Source: an uncultured Lachnospiraceae bacterium
Lineage (GTDB): Bacteria; Bacillota; Clostridia; Lachnospirales; Lachnospiraceae
Assembly: GCA_947177105.1 (NCBI GenBank)
Contig: CAMWTF010000118.1
Coordinates: forward strand, 1-7,322
Length of the DNA: 7,322 nucleotides
Direction: 5' to 3'
Part shown: piece after piece, positions 1 through 5,971 of the stretch
Numbering within the stretch: position 1 is the stretch's first letter
Layout: each line of letters begins with the position of its first letter
Made by a program: the position numbers and the translations under genes
The notes under the pieces: model-generated
The model's database searches: none
Told to the model about the DNA's origin: nothing
What the model saw: only the letters and a program-made list of their open reading frames with translations

Positions 1-550
1 AACCATCCACAGAGTACATCATGGTTCCGCCACTGTTGTACATGAACAAGCCCACTGGCATCCTGCCGGATCCCACATGATAGGCCAGGGCGGCATCCAC
101 GCCGTCCAGTACCCCATTTGCCAGCATATCCTTCGCGCCCTCAAAAGTTTCTTCCGCAGGCTGGAACATAAAACGTACCCTGCCGGACAGCATAGCTTCA
201 TTTTCTTTTAGTATCTTTGCCGCTGTCAGCAGCATAGCTGCATGAAAATCATGTCCGCAGGTATGAGCCTCCGTGCCGGTGGGGCAGGAAAAACTTTCAC
301 CGCTTTCCTCCGGCATGGGCAGCGCATCCATATCCGCTCGAAGCAGAATTGTCCTTGCCCCTTCCCTGCCTAACTCTGCGGTCACTCCATGCCCACAGGG
401 ATGCGGATTCAGACCGTATTCTCTCAGTTGATCCATGACGTAGCTTTGCCCTTTTGGCATATGCAGGCCCACCTCTGCATTTCTATGCAGCCAGCGACGG
501 TGGGCGACTGTTTCCTCACGCAATTCCAATGCCCTTTCATAAAAATCCAT
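1..550 (-). CDS. M20D-family amidohydrolase / metallopeptidase, N-terminal part (3' end beyond window)
   Basis: The first 183 residues of a zinc-type hydrolase that would cleave an N-acyl amino acid or similar amide in the cytoplasm (hippurate, IAA-amino-acid or N-acetyl-diaminopimelate deacylase relatives). Seen in the sequence: LHRNAEVGLH at about 21-30, RADMDALP at 71-78, CGHDFHAAMLL at 98-108, FQPAEE at 129-134 and AYHVG at 156-160. By comparison with the M20D family, C98, H100, E134 and H158 should be metal ligands and E133 the general base. The last ligand lies outside the window. The start is ATG at 550 with AAGGAGG (560-566 region) about 7 nt upstream. It lies downstream of a short broken reading frame on the same strand and is divergent from the HxlR-type regulator. 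The substrate cannot be told. The family call is firm; the gene is cut by the window, not visibly broken. Confidence 0.93.
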   Translation of the reverse strand, partial: MDFYERALELREETVAHRRWLHRNAEVGLHMPKGQSYVMDQLREYGLNPHPCGHGVTAELGREGARTILLRADMDALPMPEESGESFSCPTGTEAHTCGHDFHAAMLLTAAKILKENEAMLSGRVRFMFQPAEETFEGAKDMLANGVLDGVDAALAYHVGSGRMPVGLFMYNSGGTMMYSVDG

Positions 551-563
551 AATCGTGCCCTCC

Positions 564-704
564 TTAATTCATCATAAATATAGAAAACATGAGCTGCGTA
601 AATGAGCAGAAGGCGTTGACACCGCCAGCAACGTTTTTAGTATACCCATAAACTCTCCGCTAAAAACGTCACGCCCGATACATCGTTGCCAATAAAGCTG
701 TCAT
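564..704 (-). pseudogene. Short reading frame with strong RBS but early stops: decayed gene or leader peptide
   Basis: On the minus strand an excellent AGGAGG site (714-719) sits 9 nt before ATG at 704. The frame reads MTALLATMYRA and then meets TGA at 669-671, and TAG three codons later. The same frame then stays open (…YTKNVAGGVNAFCSFTQLM…) until TAA at 564-566, which overlaps the RBS of the amidohydrolase gene as in a normal operon junction. An overlapping frame starting upstream at an ATG near 736 reads through DSFIGNDVSGVTFLAESLW before it stops. The simplest reading is the remnant of a gene that once preceded the amidohydrolase. A translated 11-residue leader is the alternative. I do not recognise a family, and chance cannot be excluded. 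Confidence 0.3.
631..669. repeat. Inverted repeat, 10-bp perfect arms
   Basis: ACGTTTTTAG at 631-640 is the exact reverse complement of CTAAAAACGT at 660-669, with a 19-nt loop. It falls inside the short broken minus-strand reading frame. There is no T-run after either arm, so it does not look like an intrinsic terminator. Its role is unknown. Confidence 0.5.
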
Positions 705-770
705 GTGTTTGCTCCTCCTGTAAGGAACGCCTGACTGCATCCATCGGTCATCTGAATCTTACCCGCAGGA

Positions 771-799
771 TTGACTTTTCCCGCTGTTGATATTATAAT
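771..799 (+). promoter_or_regulatory. Sigma-A type promoter of the HxlR-type regulator gene
   Basis: TTGACT at 771-776 and TATAAT at 794-799 are separated by 17 nt, a near-consensus housekeeping promoter. Transcription should begin near 806, giving an untranslated leader of about 65 nt that contains the palindrome at 835-857. The -10 region is itself nearly palindromic (ATTATAAT), so a minus-strand -10 is possible there, but no good minus-strand -35 is seen. Confidence 0.8.
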
Positions 800-834
800 T
801 GCAGCAAGAATGAAACAGAAAACTAGTACGCACA

Positions 835-857
835 TTTAGGTGTGATACTTACCTAAA
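835..857. promoter_or_regulatory. Palindromic probable operator at the hxlR-type gene's RBS
   Basis: TTTAGGT (835-841) and ACCTAAA (851-857) form perfect 7-bp arms around a 9-nt centre. The right arm runs into the ribosome binding site AAAGGAGAG (855-863), so occupancy or RNA folding here could block both transcription and translation. HxlR-family dimers bind palindromes of about this size next to their own genes. That this is an autoregulatory operator is inferred from position and symmetry. Confidence 0.6.
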
Positions 858-870
858 GGAGAGTGTAAAT

Positions 871-1203
871 TTGGACAAACGCTGTATATCACAAGAATGC
901 CTGGAAACAACAGGTTTCAGCTACACATTATCCCTTATCAACGGAAAATATAAAATGACGATACTTTATACGCTTATGGAATTTGGCGTAGTCCGCTTTA
1001 ATGAAATGAAAAAATATATTGGAGAAATCTCTTATAAAACACTCAGTTCTACTCTGAAAGAATTGGAATCGGACCAGCTGGTACATCGTAAGGAATACCC
1101 GCAGATTCCGCCTAAAGTAGAATATTCCCTTACTGACCGGGGCAAAACACTGATCCCCATTCTTGATTCCATGTGCGAATGGGGAGACCAAAACAGAATA
1201 TGA
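871..1203 (+). CDS. HxlR-family winged-helix transcriptional regulator
   Basis: A 110-residue DNA-binding protein made of one HxlR winged helix-turn-helix domain, the usual length for the family. The family signature is clear: LINGKYKMTILYTL (22-35), RFNEMKKYIGEISYKTLSSTL (42-62, recognition region), LVHRKEYPQIPPKVEYSLT (70-88, the wing) and a closing CEWG (102-105). Cysteines at 5, 10 and 102 are visible. Several relatives (YodB, HypR) sense electrophiles or disulfide stress through an N-terminal cysteine, so C5 or C10 could do this here, but that is only an inference. The TTG start is chosen because AAAGGAGAG lies 7 nt upstream and the next ATG would remove conserved residues. It has its own promoter and a likely operator. 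It is divergent from the amidohydrolase and converges on the MATE gene 17 bp away. Either could be a target, or neither. Confidence 0.95.
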   Translation: MDKRCISQECLETTGFSYTLSLINGKYKMTILYTLMEFGVVRFNEMKKYIGEISYKTLSSTLKELESDQLVHRKEYPQIPPKVEYSLTDRGKTLIPILDSMCEWGDQNRI

Positions 1204-1220
1204 TTTAATGTATACCCCCC

Positions 1221-2600
1221 TCACAACGCCTTCTTCTTCCATCTGCCCACTTTATAGAACACAAAAGTAATCAGTGCGCCCAGCACCCAAGAGGTCAGCA
1301 GCGAGATCCACAGGCTCTCATACCGCCCCTGGGGCAGTTCTGCCGTCCTGGTAAGATATACCAGACCATAGGCCAAAGGAACCCGGACTGCCACCGTGGT
1401 GAGCAGGGATATCCACATAGGCGTCACTGTGTCACCGGCGCCGCGCATAATTCCTGACAGGCTCTGGGTCACGGCCATGGCTATATAGCCCACGGCCAGG
1501 ATCTTCATCATGTCCGCGCTGAGCTGGGCCAGCTCCTGGGTCTTGGTAAAGATGCCCATCAGGTACGGTCCAAAAAGCAAAATCAGTCCGGTGATGACCG
1601 CCGAGGTACACACGGCGATCAGTGTTCCCTGCCGGGCCCCCTGTTTCACCCGGTCGTACTGCTTGGCGCCCACGTTCTGACCTGCATAGGTGGTCAGAGC
1701 CGTACCGAAAGAAAAATTCGGCATCATGGCAAAGCCGTCCACTCTCATGATGATCACGTTGGCGGCAATGATCATCTCCCCGAAGCTGTTGGTCAGCGAC
1801 TGCACTACCACCATGGCCAGAGAAAAGATGGCCTGTGTCAGACCCGAAGGCAGACCCAGCCGGATCACTGTGAAAATGTTCTTCTTGTCCGGCCTCAGAT
1901 ACTCTTTCTTCAGATCAAAGAGCTCCGTCATTTTCCGCAGCTTAAGCATACACAATATGGCAGATACCAGCTGCGCTATGACGGTGGCCAGCGCCACGCC
2001 TGCCACCTCCATATGTAATCCGGCTACGAACCATACATCCAGCACGATGTTGAGCACCGTGGCCACCAGCAGGTATACCAGCGCAGACAGGGAATCTCCC
2101 AGTCCACGCAGTATTCCGCAAAGGATATTGTAGTAGGCCAGCCCTGCAATGCCCCACAGCAGAATCATCAGATACGAAGTACACCAGTCAATGATGCTTT
2201 CCGGCGTGTCCAGCAGCACCAGCACAGGGCGTATGGCCAGAGTACCCACGATCATCAGCAGGATGGAGGCCACCGCCGTCAAAGTGATGGAACTGCCGAT
2301 GGTCTTGGACAGATTCTCCCTGTCGTGGGATCCAAAATACTGAGAGACCATAATGCCTGCGCCCATGGCAATACCCACAAACAGCACCAAAAGCAGATTA
2401 AAAATAGGGCTTGCACTGCCCACTGCCGCCAGAGCATTGTCCCCCACATATCTGCCCACCACGATGCTGTCCACAGTATTGTACAGCTGCTGGGCCACAT
2501 TGCCGATCAGCATGGGAACCGTGAATGTCGCAATCTTTTTCCAGGGTTTCCCCTCCGTCATATCCACCTGTCCGAATAGACGAGTCACTTTTTCTAACAT
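1221..2600 (-). CDS. MATE-family multidrug/toxin efflux transporter
   Basis: A 459-residue inner-membrane antiporter, expected to export organic cations or drugs using a Na+ or H+ gradient. Length and architecture fit MATE proteins: two homologous halves of six helices each. The first half starts after MTEGKPWKKI (14-23) with VPMLIGNVAQQLYNTVDSIVVG (28-49) and MGAGIMVSQYFG (79-90). The second half shows VIRLGLPSGLTQ (245-256), MRVDGFAMMPNFSFGTAL (285-302), the conserved QNVGAKQ near 308-314 and GIMRGAGDT near 383-391. A charged linker (LRKMTELFDLKKEYLRPDKK, 221-240) separates the halves. ATG at 2600 is preceded by AGGTGA 7 nt away. M14 is a possible alternative start. It is transcribed from its own promoter at 2634-2662 and its stop faces the regulator's stop. 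The substrate is unknown. Nothing is broken. Confidence 0.96.
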   Translation of the reverse strand: MLEKVTRLFGQVDMTEGKPWKKIATFTVPMLIGNVAQQLYNTVDSIVVGRYVGDNALAAVGSASPIFNLLLVLFVGIAMGAGIMVSQYFGSHDRENLSKTIGSSITLTAVASILLMIVGTLAIRPVLVLLDTPESIIDWCTSYLMILLWGIAGLAYYNILCGILRGLGDSLSALVYLLVATVLNIVLDVWFVAGLHMEVAGVALATVIAQLVSAILCMLKLRKMTELFDLKKEYLRPDKKNIFTVIRLGLPSGLTQAIFSLAMVVVQSLTNSFGEMIIAANVIIMRVDGFAMMPNFSFGTALTTYAGQNVGAKQYDRVKQGARQGTLIAVCTSAVITGLILLFGPYLMGIFTKTQELAQLSADMMKILAVGYIAMAVTQSLSGIMRGAGDTVTPMWISLLTTVAVRVPLAYGLVYLTRTAELPQGRYESLWISLLTSWVLGALITFVFYKVGRWKKKAL

Positions 2601-2631
2601 ACACTATCACCTTTTCTAAATCATAATACTC

Positions 2632-2662
2632 CTATTATAATAGCTTTTCAGCAAAAATACAA
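2632..2662 (-). promoter_or_regulatory. Sigma-A type promoter of the MATE gene with a palindrome over the -10
   Basis: On the minus strand TTGTAT (2657-2662) and TATAAT (2634-2639) are spaced by 17 nt, and the start point would be near 2627. The -10 lies inside the perfect 12-bp palindrome CTATTATAATAG (2632-2643), which could be a repressor half-site pair or simply an AT-rich coincidence. The promoter begins just past the stop of the upstream HAD gene, so the transporter can be expressed independently of it. Confidence 0.7.
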
Positions 2663-2678
2663 GGATTTTGTCAGGCTG

Positions 2679-3284
2679 CTATGCATCCACTCCCAGCCTG
2701 CGCAGCTCCTCCACAGCCTGCTCTCTGCTGTAAAATACGATCCCCGCCATCCCCTGCCGGACAGCTTCCTCCACATTTTTCCGCGTATCATCCAAAAAAA
2801 CACACTCCCCGGCCTCCAGCCCATAGCGTTCCAGCAGCAACTGATATATCGCCGGATCCGGCTTGATCATTTTCTCCTGATAGGATAGGATGCCGCCATC
2901 CATCAGCGGCAGGAAATCCAGCACATGGGCGCATTCATGATGAGCCTTCCGTGAAAAATTAGACAGATAATATACCTTGTATCCCTTTCCCTTCAGATCC
3001 TGCAGCCAGGGTATGGCATAGTCATAACGCCCCAGCATATCATGGATATTCTCTCTGACCTTTCGGATCTCCTTCTCCAGGCCAGGATCATTTTCAATGA
3101 ACTTATCTAACAACACTTCCTCGTCCATCGCGCCCCTGTCAAACTCTTCCCACAGAGGGCTGAGTACCGTGGCTCTGGCCAGGCGCTCCGTCACATCGGG
3201 GCTGTATTGGAAACTCTCATAGAACTCCCGCCAACGCCATGCCGCCAACACATTGCCTATATCAAATATAATGTTCCTAATCAT
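2679..3284 (-). CDS. HAD-superfamily hydrolase, subfamily IA (YihX-like phosphatase)
   Basis: A 201-residue cytoplasmic phosphatase of the haloacid dehalogenase fold, probably acting on a small phosphorylated metabolite such as a sugar phosphate. The four HAD motifs are in order: FDIGNVL (7-13, nucleophile D8), YYLSN (105-109, S108), KPDPAIY (141-147, K141) and FLDDTRKN (163-170, D165 and D166). Between motifs I and II lies a helical cap (about 15-90). Motif I has D-x-G in place of the usual D-x-D, as in E. coli YihX and relatives, so this is a subfamily trait, not a lesion. The ATG at 3284 has AAAGGGA about 5 nt upstream. It starts 31 bp after the LysR gene stop on the same strand and is probably co-transcribed with it. 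The substrate cannot be read from the sequence. Confidence 0.92.
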   Translation of the reverse strand: MIRNIIFDIGNVLAAWRWREFYESFQYSPDVTERLARATVLSPLWEEFDRGAMDEEVLLDKFIENDPGLEKEIRKVRENIHDMLGRYDYAIPWLQDLKGKGYKVYYLSNFSRKAHHECAHVLDFLPLMDGGILSYQEKMIKPDPAIYQLLLERYGLEAGECVFLDDTRKNVEEAVRQGMAGIVFYSREQAVEELRRLGVDA

Positions 3285-3315
3285 ATTATCCCTTTCATTC
3301 TATTTGCATGTTCCA

Positions 3316-4212
3316 TTAATTTTCACCCGCAATCCCTATGATCTCAAACAGAGCCTTGGCTGCCGTGGACAGACCGGCCCTACTGTCATAGACGATGCAT
3401 ATGCTCCGCTTGGGAATCATATTGTTAAAGCGCAGTTCAAACAGTCTGCCGGAGTCGATTTCCCCCTGGGCAAAATCCCGCACCACACAGCCCACGCCCA
3501 GGCTGCGCAGAGCAAACTGCACGATCATATCGCTGGTGGCCAGCTCAAACTCCGGCAGGACACAAATGCCTCTTTCTTCCAGATATTCGTCCATAAAGCG
3601 CCGGGTGCTGGTATTCTTCTCCAGAAAAATCATGGGCAGCTGCCTCAGTTCCTGCAGATCAAGCATCCTGTTTTTATAGGCTATAAAACGCCGCCCCGCC
3701 ACAAAGATATCCTCCAGCTCCCGCACAGGCACAGCCCTGACCCGCTCCCCCGGCTCAAACGGCGTACTGACCACACCGAAATCAATCCGCCCCTGCTCCA
3801 AAAGTCCCAGCGTGTCAGGAGTGGGAGCGTTGGTGACAATGACCTTAATCTCCGGATATTCCTCATGAAACTGTTCCAAATAGGGCAACAGATAGTATTG
3901 CAGGGTCATGTCACTGGCGCCGATGCGGATCTCACCTGCCTCCAGATCCCGCATCCGGCGCAGTCTCTGTTCGCCCATCTCCAGCTGCTCATAGCCTCTG
4001 GCCACATACACAAACAGCGTCTCTCCCTCTTTGGTCAGGCGGACGCCCTTTGCCACCCGGTAAAACAGGGAGACGCCCAGCTGCTGCTCCAGCTGCCGTA
4101 CAGACTGACTCACCGCCGGCTGAGAGATGGACAGCGCCTGGGCTGCCATTGTCAGGCTGCCCAGGCGTGCCACATGATAGAAAACCTTGTAATATTCCAG
4201 GTTACTGACCAC
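3316..4212 (-). CDS. LysR-type transcriptional regulator
   Basis: A 298-residue regulator of usual LysR length. The N-terminal winged helix-turn-helix covers about 4-61 (FYHVARLGSLTMAAQALSIS, then QPAVSQSVRQLEQQLGVSLF), followed by a linker helix (about 62-90) and the periplasmic-binding-like effector domain (EIRIGASD at 94-101, GRIDFGVVST at 141-150, SLGVGCVVRDFA at 237-248). The start is GTG at 4212, supported by GGAG (4220-4223) 7 nt upstream and by the normal position of the HTH. It follows purA by 143 bp of structured spacer and precedes the HAD gene by 31 bp. LysR regulators often control a divergent neighbour, but there is none here, so a target cannot be assigned. No clear promoter is seen in the spacer, so it may depend on read-through from purA. 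Confidence 0.95.
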   Translation of the reverse strand: MVSNLEYYKVFYHVARLGSLTMAAQALSISQPAVSQSVRQLEQQLGVSLFYRVAKGVRLTKEGETLFVYVARGYEQLEMGEQRLRRMRDLEAGEIRIGASDMTLQYYLLPYLEQFHEEYPEIKVIVTNAPTPDTLGLLEQGRIDFGVVSTPFEPGERVRAVPVRELEDIFVAGRRFIAYKNRMLDLQELRQLPMIFLEKNTSTRRFMDEYLEERGICVLPEFELATSDMIVQFALRSLGVGCVVRDFAQGEIDSGRLFELRFNNMIPKRSICIVYDSRAGLSTAAKALFEIIGIAGEN

Positions 4213-4256
4213 AATCGTTCTCCATTAGTGTTCCGCATATTCCCTTCCGATACACT

Positions 4257-4343
4257 TTACTGGAGATCAATGTCCGGCCCCTCCGGCGTCCAGACATTGA
4301 TCTGTGTACCCTCCGGGAATATGCTGTTCTTAGAGTTCCGCAT
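4257..4343 (-). CDS. Possible 28-residue small ORF, unrecognised
   Basis: An ATG inside the first direct repeat (4341-4343) opens a frame ending at TAA 4257-4259, with product MRNSKNSIFPEGTQINV followed by an acidic tail ending DIDLQ. Upstream, TAGGA is only about 2 nt from the ATG, too close for a strong ribosome binding site. The frame spans the whole 4264-4303 hairpin, so the base pairing may be the real constraint and the frame incidental. It matches no family I know. Confidence 0.15.
   Translation of the reverse strand: MRNSKNSIFPEGTQINVWTPEGPDIDLQ
4264..4303 (-). other. Perfect 11-bp stem-loop between purA and lysR
   Basis: AGATCAATGTC (4264-4274) and GACATTGATCT (4293-4303) are exact reverse complements, with an 18-nt GC-rich loop that can form a further GCC/GGC mini-stem. 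No T-run follows on either strand, so it does not look like an intrinsic terminator. An mRNA-stabilising or regulatory hairpin between the two cistrons is more likely. Confidence 0.65.
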
Positions 4344-4355
4344 ATTCCTACCAGA

Positions 4356-5651
4356 TTACGCCTTCTTAAGCGGACTGTCACGATAGATAATGTCCTCCCT
4401 GCCGGGACCGTTGCTGACCATGGTGATAGGATACCCGATCTTTTCCTCAATAAACTCCACATACCTGCGACAGTTCTCCGGCAGTTCGGCAAAATTCTTT
4501 ATCCCGCGTATATCACATTTCCAGCCTGGCAGCTTCTCCAGCACGGGCTTAGCCTTCTCCAGCCTGGCCGTCACAGGGAAATCAGTAGTCACTTCGCCGT
4601 CAATCTCATAGCCCACGCATACGGGAATCTCATCCAGATATCCCAGCACGTCCAGCACAGTAAAGGCCACATCCGTAGTGCCCTGCATACGGCAGCCGTA
4701 CTTAGAGGCCACACAGTCAAACCACCCCATTCTCCTGGGCCTGCCCGTGGTGGCGCCGAACTCGCCGCCGTCCCCGCCGCGGGTGCGCAGTTCATTGGCC
4801 TCATCCCCAAAAATCTCGGACACGAAGGCTCCCGCGCCTACCGCAGAGGAGTAAGCCTTACACACGGTGACAATCTCCTTGATCTCATAGGGAGGCAAAC
4901 CTGCGCCGATAGCCCCGTAAGCCGCCAGCGTGGAGGAGGAGGTCACCATGGGGTAAATACCGTGATCGGGATCCTTCAGCGTTCCCAGCTGGCCCTCCAG
5001 CAGCACCGTCCTGCCCTCCTTCAGCGCCTTGTCCAGAAAAGCCGACACATCGCACACATAGGGAGCCACCATATCCCGGTAGCTGTTCAATGTTTCAAGC
5101 AGTTCTGCCGGGTCAATGCCTGGCTTATGGTACAGGTGCTCCAGCAGCACGTTCTTTAACTCACAAATCCTCTGCACCTTCTCCTTCAGCAGCTCCTGGT
5201 CGAAAAGCTCGCTTACCTGAAAACCAATCTTGGCAAATTTATCCGAATAAAAAGGAGCGATTCCGGACTTGGTGGATCCGAAGGACTTGCCACCCAGACG
5301 CTCCTCCTCATACTGGTCAAACAGAATATGGTAAGGCATCACAATCTGCGCTCTGTCCGAAACCAATAATTTCGGCATGGGTACATTCCTGTCCACAATG
5401 GACTTGATCTCATTAAAAAGCACCGGAATGTTCAGTGCCACGCCATTGCCAATAATATTGGTGGTATGTCCGTAAAATACGCCGGAAGGCAGCGTATGCA
5501 AAGCGAATTTCCCATAATTGTTCACAATGGTATGTCCTGCGTTGGCCCCTCCCTGAAAGCGCACAATAATATCCGCCTTCTCCGCCATCATGTCTGTGAT
5601 CTTACCCTTGCCCTCGTCACCCCAGTTAGCGCCTACAACTGCTTTAACCAT
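4356..5651 (-). CDS. purA: Adenylosuccinate synthetase
   Basis: Joins IMP and aspartate using GTP to give adenylosuccinate, the first of two steps from IMP to AMP, in the cytosol. The 431-residue length is normal. Visible motifs: GDEGKGK (11-17, P-loop-like, catalytic D12), RFQGGANAGHT (31-41, catalytic H40), GSTKSGIAPFYSDK (125-138), YPMVTSSST (233-241), GEFGATTGRPRRMGW (296-310, aspartate loop) and SNGPGRED (413-420). Differences from E. coli PurA: EGQLG (219-223) where E. coli has EGAQG, and TVLDVL (331-336) where E. coli has TKLDVL; the Asp of the guanine-recognition site is kept. The start is ATG at 5651, with AAGGAGG (5660-5666) 8 nt upstream. A 16-codon upstream extension is rejected because it would contain that site. 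It has its own promoter, follows purF and precedes lysR. Confidence 0.97.
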   Translation of the reverse strand: MVKAVVGANWGDEGKGKITDMMAEKADIIVRFQGGANAGHTIVNNYGKFALHTLPSGVFYGHTTNIIGNGVALNIPVLFNEIKSIVDRNVPMPKLLVSDRAQIVMPYHILFDQYEEERLGGKSFGSTKSGIAPFYSDKFAKIGFQVSELFDQELLKEKVQRICELKNVLLEHLYHKPGIDPAELLETLNSYRDMVAPYVCDVSAFLDKALKEGRTVLLEGQLGTLKDPDHGIYPMVTSSSTLAAYGAIGAGLPPYEIKEIVTVCKAYSSAVGAGAFVSEIFGDEANELRTRGGDGGEFGATTGRPRRMGWFDCVASKYGCRMQGTTDVAFTVLDVLGYLDEIPVCVGYEIDGEVTTDFPVTARLEKAKPVLEKLPGWKCDIRGIKNFAELPENCRRYVEFIEEKIGYPITMVSNGPGREDIIYRDSPLKKA

Positions 5652-5680
5652 TTTTTTGTCCTCCTTGCTCTCATTCCACA

Positions 5681-5708
5681 TTATAAAAGGGAGCGCCAAA
5701 GCACTCCC
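5681..5708 (-). terminator. Terminator-like hairpin inside the purA leader (possible attenuator)
   Basis: On the minus strand GGGAGTGC (5701-5708) pairs with GCGCTCCC (5689-5696): eight pairs including one G-U, loop TTTG, then TTTTATAA (5681-5688). It lies between the predicted purA start point (near 5722) and the purA ribosome binding site (5660-5666). If it works as a terminator it would cut the purA transcript short. I see no convincing alternative antiterminator pairing. It could also stop read-through from purF. Confidence 0.55.
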
Positions 5709-5728
5709 CTCTCACCTTGACCATGGAA

Positions 5729-5757
5729 AGTATAGCATATTATATATCATAAGTAAA
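5729..5757 (-). promoter_or_regulatory. Probable purA promoter
   Basis: On the minus strand TTTACT (5752-5757) and TATACT (5729-5734) are 17 nt apart in an AT-rich stretch (about 5725-5790). An overlapping alternative, TTGATT with TATGCT, is also spaced at 17 nt but its -10 is poorer. The start point would be near 5722, giving a leader of about 70 nt. Confidence 0.6.
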
Positions 5758-5806
5758 ATCAATATTTTTTATGCGTTATATAACTTTCACTTATGAGCCG
5801 TGGGCC

Positions 5807-5825
5807 GGACTTGCATGACAAGTCC
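5807..5825. other. Perfect 7-bp hairpin next to the second repeat copy
   Basis: GGACTTG (5807-5813) and CAAGTCC (5819-5825) with a 5-nt loop, immediately beside the repeat copy at 5827-5853. No T-run follows on either strand. It is the last structured element of the spacer before the AT-rich purA promoter region. Confidence 0.5.
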
Positions 5826-5877
5826 CAGAAGCTCTTCTCACACTACTCCTGCCTGCTTCAGCGTGTACTCTCAGCAT

Positions 5878-5903
5878 GAAAATGCCGCATTTCCGGCATT
5901 TTC
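5878..5903 (-). terminator. Perfect 10-bp hairpin, candidate purF terminator
   Basis: GAAAATGCCG (5878-5887) and CGGCATTTTC (5894-5903) are exact reverse complements with a 6-nt loop. The stem has a GC core and ends in TTTTC, and the run of four T is paired to four A, a form seen in bidirectional terminators. It lies 68 nt past the purF stop. No further T-run follows, so termination strength is uncertain. Confidence 0.4.
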
Positions 5904-5905
5904 GA

Positions 5906-5971
5906 GTGTGAGATTTAGAACTTCTTTGCGAAACAGCCTTTGCTGTGAGCAATTAGAAGTTCTTCTCACAC
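5906..5971 (-). other. Long imperfect hairpin overlapping the purF stop codon
   Basis: Pairs 5906-5913 with 5964-5971 (GTGTGAGA/TCTCACAC) and 5917-5925 with 5955-5963 (AGAACTTCT/AGAAGTTCT), with a 3-nt bulge at 5914-5916. The loop can form TTGC/GCAA and CAGC/GCTG mini-stems (5926-5952). The base of the stem includes the first base of the purF stop triplet region. It may protect the purF mRNA 3' end or compete with the alternative pairing to the copy at 5827-5853. Confidence 0.6.

Larger units (their letters stand above)
4225..4348 (-). repeat. Repeat cluster in the purA-lysR spacer (two direct copies plus one inverted core)
   Basis: Two 19-bp copies lie at 4330-4348 and 4225-4243 (plus-strand form TTAGwGTTCCGCATATTCC, one difference), exactly 105 bp apart. 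The reverse complement of the core, GGAATATGC, is at 4316-4324. The inverted copy can pair with the first direct copy (9 bp, 15-nt loop) or with the second (10 bp, 4315-4324 with 4235-4244), but not with both. The second option would enclose the hairpin at 4264-4303. The second direct copy ends one base before the lysR ribosome binding site (4220-4223). Role unknown. Confidence 0.75.

Noticed and set aside
1204..1220. Shared terminator between the convergent regulator and MATE genes
   Set aside because: The 17-bp gap has no inverted repeat and no T-run beyond a C-run; no terminator can be supported.
2679..3284. Inactive HAD enzyme because motif I is D-x-G rather than D-x-D
   Set aside because: The same change occurs in active YihX-type phosphatases, and motifs II to IV are intact.
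3253..4386. Long plus-strand open frame of 377 codons opposite the LysR gene
   Set aside because: It is antisense to a gene with clear LysR domains, has no domain or ribosome binding site, and is rich in His, Gln and Leu as expected for a mirror frame.
5652..5699. 16-codon N-terminal extension of PurA
   Set aside because: The extension encodes the AAGGAGG ribosome binding site, and family members begin at the Met in MVKAVVGANWGDEGKGK.
5652..5722. Purine riboswitch ahead of purA
   Set aside because: The leader is about 70 nt and I see no three-way-junction aptamer sequence, only one terminator-like hairpin.
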